This document shows positions 59,903 to 62,353 of a DNA stretch of 62,353 nt, one piece after another. Within the stretch, counting starts at the first letter, position 1, and each line of letters starts with the position of its first letter. The notes below the pieces were generated by a model. That model had not been told where the DNA came from, searched no databases, and saw only the letters and a program-made list of their open reading frames with translations. This DNA comes from Candidatus Thiodiazotropha sp. 'RUGA' (GTDB lineage Bacteria > Pseudomonadota > Gammaproteobacteria > Chromatiales > Chromatiaceae). The DNA lies in the NCBI GenBank assembly GCA_016842065.1, contig JAEPDS010000025.1, positions 1 through 62,353 on the forward strand. Direction: 5' to 3'. The translations under genes were made by a program, and so were the position numbers.

Positions 59903-60571
59903 ATGAAAATTCATTACCTTTTTCTCCCCCTCTTTGCCGTCGCAAGCTCCGTACTCCAAGCTGAAACCACAATCACTCTCAACAGTGATGTAGGTGACTA
60001 TATTGGGCAGGGTCAAAGTTATGCCTACACAGATGAAAACTCGGTTATCCAGTACTCTCGAAATTACGATAATGGAATCACTGTAAGAATAAACAATTTA
60101 CCAGGTGAGCCGTCCGATTGGTGGACATTGAACATTGCTGCACCAGGGGATGCAGAGATTCAAGCCGGTATCTATGAGAACGCTACCCGTTTTCCATTCC
60201 AGGATGCGAGTGTGCCAGGGCTCTCTTCTTCAGGTAACGGAAGAGGTTGTAATACGCTGACTGGATGGTTTGAGGTTTATAGTGTTTCCTATGATGCGAC
60301 GGGTAATCTTGAGTCTTTGAATATGGATTTTGAACAACATTGTGAAGGCGGTAGTGCTGCACTTCACGGATCGATCAATTTTAATACCACTACGCCGGTT
60401 GGTGCGCGTGTGAACGGGCTCGATCTTAATAAAGTGGTGTGCAGGAACAGAACGTCTGGTCAGAAAGTAGTCTTTGCAACAGATGATGCCTCGTTTGACT
60501 GTAAGCAGGAAGGCCTGCAGGTGAATCCAGGTGATAATATTCAGATTAAAATGTTGGGAACTGCTCAGTAG
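59903..60571 (+). CDS. Secreted protein of an uncharacterised family
   Basis: The 222-residue protein has a Sec signal (FLPLFAVASSVLQAE). A beta-rich body follows with GQGQSYAYTDENS, DWWTLNIAAPGD, QAGIYENATRFPFQDASVPGL, GNGRGCNTLTGWFEV and FEQHCEGGSAALHG. I know this GVYxxATRxPFQ...GRGCNxLTGxFxV...DFEQHCEGG pattern from unannotated proteins in many bacteria, including actinobacteria. Its function is unknown. Five cysteines remain in the mature part and could form disulfides. The ATG at 59903 starts the signal peptide; one at 59876 adds nine residues. Confidence 0.7.
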   Translation: MKIHYLFLPLFAVASSVLQAETTITLNSDVGDYIGQGQSYAYTDENSVIQYSRNYDNGITVRINNLPGEPSDWWTLNIAAPGDAEIQAGIYENATRFPFQDASVPGLSSSGNGRGCNTLTGWFEVYSVSYDATGNLESLNMDFEQHCEGGSAALHGSINFNTTTPVGARVNGLDLNKVVCRNRTSGQKVVFATDDASFDCKQEGLQVNPGDNIQIKMLGTAQ

Positions 60572-60784
60572 TTGATCTTTGAATGAACAGTCGGGTATTA
60601 GGGGAGAGTATGCCAGTTTGATGCCCGACTGTTTTTTAATTTATATTGTGAGTCAATTATTTAAAAGAACCTGAATGAGTTATACAAAAGATAATAGATC
60701 ACATGGTAATGACACTATGTGAATTAAAGTTACTGATCGATAGCTATAATATGGACGATCATCTCACGTTAGGTAAACTTTATT

Positions 60785-60967
60785 GTGTTGAATGGTAAAT
60801 TTCTGCTCAATGGATCTGAAATAGTTCGGTACAGTTGGCTTGCTATATTTATTATTTGTCCAGGAATATTATTCCAGCTAGGGCAATCTGTCGCTGGTGT
60901 CTTGGTTGCGTTAGTGTTTGGATTTATTGAGTTTACCTGGAAGCCTGGGTGTAGTAAGCGAGACTAA
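60785..60967 (+). CDS. Possible small membrane protein
   Basis: A 60-codon frame (GTG start) encodes two hydrophobic stretches ([16 protein letters not shown] and [15 protein letters not shown]) and a short basic tail. No family is recognised and no clear ribosome-binding site is visible, so it may not be a gene. It lies just before the broken RHS segment. Confidence 0.35.
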   Translation: MLNGKFLLNGSEIVRYSWLAIFIICPGILFQLGQSVAGVLVALVFGFIEFTWKPGCSKRD

Positions 60968-60996
60968 TTAATGAGTGTCCTGAATTTCCGGTAATC

Positions 60997-61329
60997 TATT
61001 ACAACTACTTCCGAGACTATGATCCAATAACCGGAAGATACTTGCAGTCTGATCCCATAGGACTTGATGGTGGAATCAATACGTATGCCTATGTTGGGGG
61101 GAATCCAGTTTTAAAAGTGGATGTATTTGGCCTTGAAGAAGAAATCGAAATATGTATGTCACGAGTTCCGTCTGGTCCACCTCCGTGTGTTGATGATTCA
61201 GTGGATTTGGCAAGTTGCTATTTATGCTGTGGTGCTGCTGTAAATCCGCTTGATAAAAGTTTGTGTAAAGCAGATTGTGCTTTTAGGTATCCTGGCGGGG
61301 GATATAAAAAAGATCCTAGAAGAAAATAA
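60997..61329 (+). pseudogene. C-terminal fragment of an RHS-repeat protein with variable tip
   Basis: Reading from 60997 gives [19 protein letters not shown], continuing [18 protein letters not shown], the hallmark RHS core end. A Cys-rich variable tip follows ([21 protein letters not shown]). The several-kilobase RHS body that should precede it is missing; the open frame reaches only 60958, after a TAA. It is therefore an orphan tip or a displaced remnant. Complete RHS proteins deliver such tips as toxins. With eight cysteines the tip is unusual; its activity cannot be guessed. Confidence 0.8.
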
Positions 61330-61348
61330 TTTAATTATATAATTTACT

Positions 61349-61846
61349 ATGACAATAGATAAAAAATATACTGTAGTGGTTATTTTAAGCTTAATCCTTA
61401 CATTTATTATCGGTATCAATGTAGGTGCGAAAATTGGGGTAAACCAATGGATTAGCAGAGCAGCACCATATAGGGGAGCTGAAAATGTTAAGTTACTGCA
61501 GCTCTTGAATGCGCAAGAGATACAACAAGTAAGAGAATACCTAGAACTTGAACTTGATTCGCAGATAGTTATTCATTGGGATTCACTGAATAGCCGTGAT
61601 TGGCCCCTAATTACTGGTGAGTCAGACTCCTTAAATAATATGCAGGATAGTTTTATTACTGATATCATAGAGTATCGTAAAACTAACCCCTCAATTGGAA
61701 GAAATATTATTCAGCGATCAAAGGATAAAGAAGCTGCAGAGAGTTTTATTTCGAATCTTGAAAAGGCTCAATCTGATGTTGAGATTAAAACCAAATTGCT
61801 TTTAGATTATTACGACAACATATACAAGAATAGTCAAGAAGAGTAG
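61349..61846 (+). CDS. Small membrane-anchored protein after the RHS tip
   Basis: The 165-residue protein has one N-terminal helix (YTVVVILSLILTFIIGINVG) and a helical, acidic C-terminal part (KAQSDVEIKTKLLLDYYDNIYK). It starts 19 bp after the RHS fragment and shares its AT-rich composition. This is where cognate immunity genes usually sit, so it may protect against the tip. No family is recognised. Confidence 0.6.
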   Translation: MTIDKKYTVVVILSLILTFIIGINVGAKIGVNQWISRAAPYRGAENVKLLQLLNAQEIQQVREYLELELDSQIVIHWDSLNSRDWPLITGESDSLNNMQDSFITDIIEYRKTNPSIGRNIIQRSKDKEAAESFISNLEKAQSDVEIKTKLLLDYYDNIYKNSQEE

Positions 61847-61897
61847 GACGCCCAAATAAATATTGAGAAGCAGGATGAAGTGATATAGCGTTAAATG
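61844..61897 (+). repeat. Direct repeat, copy 1 (before a hairpin)
   Basis: About 54 bp beginning TAGGACGCCCAAATAAATAT resembles 62213-62266 (TAGGACACCCAAACAAATAT) at roughly 85 percent. It begins at the stop of the preceding gene. The second copy lies directly before the transposase gene, so the pair may mark an insertion or duplication of the transposase leader. Confidence 0.65.
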
Positions 61898-61915
61898 TAG
61901 TAATCACGACCCGAT

Positions 61916-61951
61916 CTGACAGTTACCGGATTTTCCGGAGGTGACTGTCAG
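61916..61951. other. Compound hairpin at the accessory gene end
   Basis: CTGACAGT and ACTGTCAG form an outer 8-bp stem. CCGGA-TTT-TCCGG forms an inner 5-bp stem, separated by unequal internal loops. It may end the RHS-tip transcript. The rest of 61952-62212 has a tandem GAAATGCTGGGAC (near 62009-62034) and no gene. Confidence 0.5.
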
Positions 61952-62212
61952 GTTAAGTTCAATTCAAGAACTTCTCCTGCCAGATTTGTTTCCCATCCTC
62001 CCAGCGAAATGCTGGGACGAAATGCTGGGACACCCATAAAATTTACGGTATTGCACTGGCAGTATTTTTTCATCTTGTTTAGTGGTTAGTTAGCGCTTAC
62101 TGGTCAATAGCAGCAGGCTGGTCAGTCTTTTCCGGTTTGGGCGGTCAGGTCTTGTCAGTAGTCTGGTCAATCGAGTGCAGCACCTGCAGTTGCAGATTCC
62201 ACCTAGGAAGAA

Positions 62213-62266
62213 TAGGACACCCAAACAAATATTGAAAAGCAGAATGAAGTGATATAGGGTTGAAAG
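62213..62266 (+). repeat. Direct repeat, copy 2 (transposase leader)
   Basis: This is the second copy of the repeat starting at 61844. It ends about 30 bp before the transposase ATG at 62296. Confidence 0.65.
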
Positions 62267-62295
62267 AAGAAATCAGAATCAACATGGAGGTTGAT

Positions 62296-62353
62296 ATGAC
62301 AAGAGCCCGTAAGACGCTCGTGAGCTTGGAATCCACACCTTTCTACCACTGCA
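62296..62353 (+). CDS. Y1-type (REP-associated) transposase, N-terminal part only
   Basis: The frame starts MTRARKTLVSLESTPFYHC and is cut by the window edge. This opening, with ESTPFYHC, is that of Y1-type (HUH) transposases in the TnpA-REP/IS200-like group. GGAGG lies five bases before the ATG. Whether the gene is complete, and which repeats it mobilises, cannot be seen here. Confidence 0.75.
   Translation, partial: MTRARKTLVSLESTPFYHC

Overview
This window looks like a chromosomal segment of a marine or halotolerant gammaproteobacterium. The rimP-nusA-infB-rbfA-truB-rpsO-pnp order, the protein families, sucrose and acrylate genes, and DsrMK/HdrDE-like electron carriers suggest a sulfur-oxidising lineage such as Sedimenticola or Ca. 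Thiodiazotropha. That placement is inference; no rRNA or tRNA gene is visible.

Bases 1-27,600 are largely devoted to a molybdenum/tungsten enzyme. A minus-strand operon (tupABC-mobA-mobB-moeA, 209-4898) imports tungstate and finishes the cofactor. A sigma54-activator and histidine-kinase pair (5435-8843) follows, then a small HD hydrolase and moaB. A second divergent locus has moaA-fdhD-HTH/PBP regulator leftwards (11664-14512). Rightwards (14794-25416) it has a Cys-type, Tat-exported formate dehydrogenase with its maturation genes, FeS and cytochrome b subunits, and a DsrM/DsrK (HdrE/HdrD)-like pair. A MOT1-type molybdate permease closes the block. Canonical -24/-12 (sigma54) promoters precede tupA and the DUF3305 gene, a weaker one precedes moaA, and a shared 16-bp near-palindrome lies upstream of them. 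The NtrC-type regulator therefore probably controls tungstate uptake and formate dehydrogenase as one regulon.

Bases 27,700-34,100 hold accessory functions: ArsJ with its partner glyceraldehyde-3-phosphate dehydrogenase (arsenate efflux as 1-arseno-3-phosphoglycerate), a MAPEG protein, TetR and GNAT genes, a TrmO-like protein, and acuR-acuI (acrylyl-CoA reduction) with palindromic operators.

Bases 34,450-40,200 carry an eight-gene set that I cannot match to a described system: a short anchored protein, a LolCDE/MacB-like ABC permease and ATPase, a polytopic protein with CC and HHHCPFC motifs, a thioredoxin-like lipoprotein, a SafE/UreH-like membrane protein and two NosL-family proteins. It looks like a copper and/or thiol handling system and is the best candidate here for undescribed biology.

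Bases 40,350-45,700 encode sucrose metabolism (sucrose-phosphate synthase/phosphatase fusion, fructokinase, amylosucrase). Bases 45,800-49,750 have an OmpR/EnvZ-type pair and an exported msrB plus DUF1223 gene, with matching 11-bp-spaced repeats in front of both units. Bases 49,800-58,800 are the conserved translation/RNA operon with a rimP leader. The right end (59,000-62,353) is AT-richer and accessory: a DM13 protein, a secreted protein of unknown role, a truncated RHS tip with a downstream small gene, and the start of a Y1-type transposase.

Repeats include a MITE-like element with 33-bp inverted ends flanked by TA, partial copies and solo ends of it, a second element with 31-bp inverted ends, and nested palindromes.
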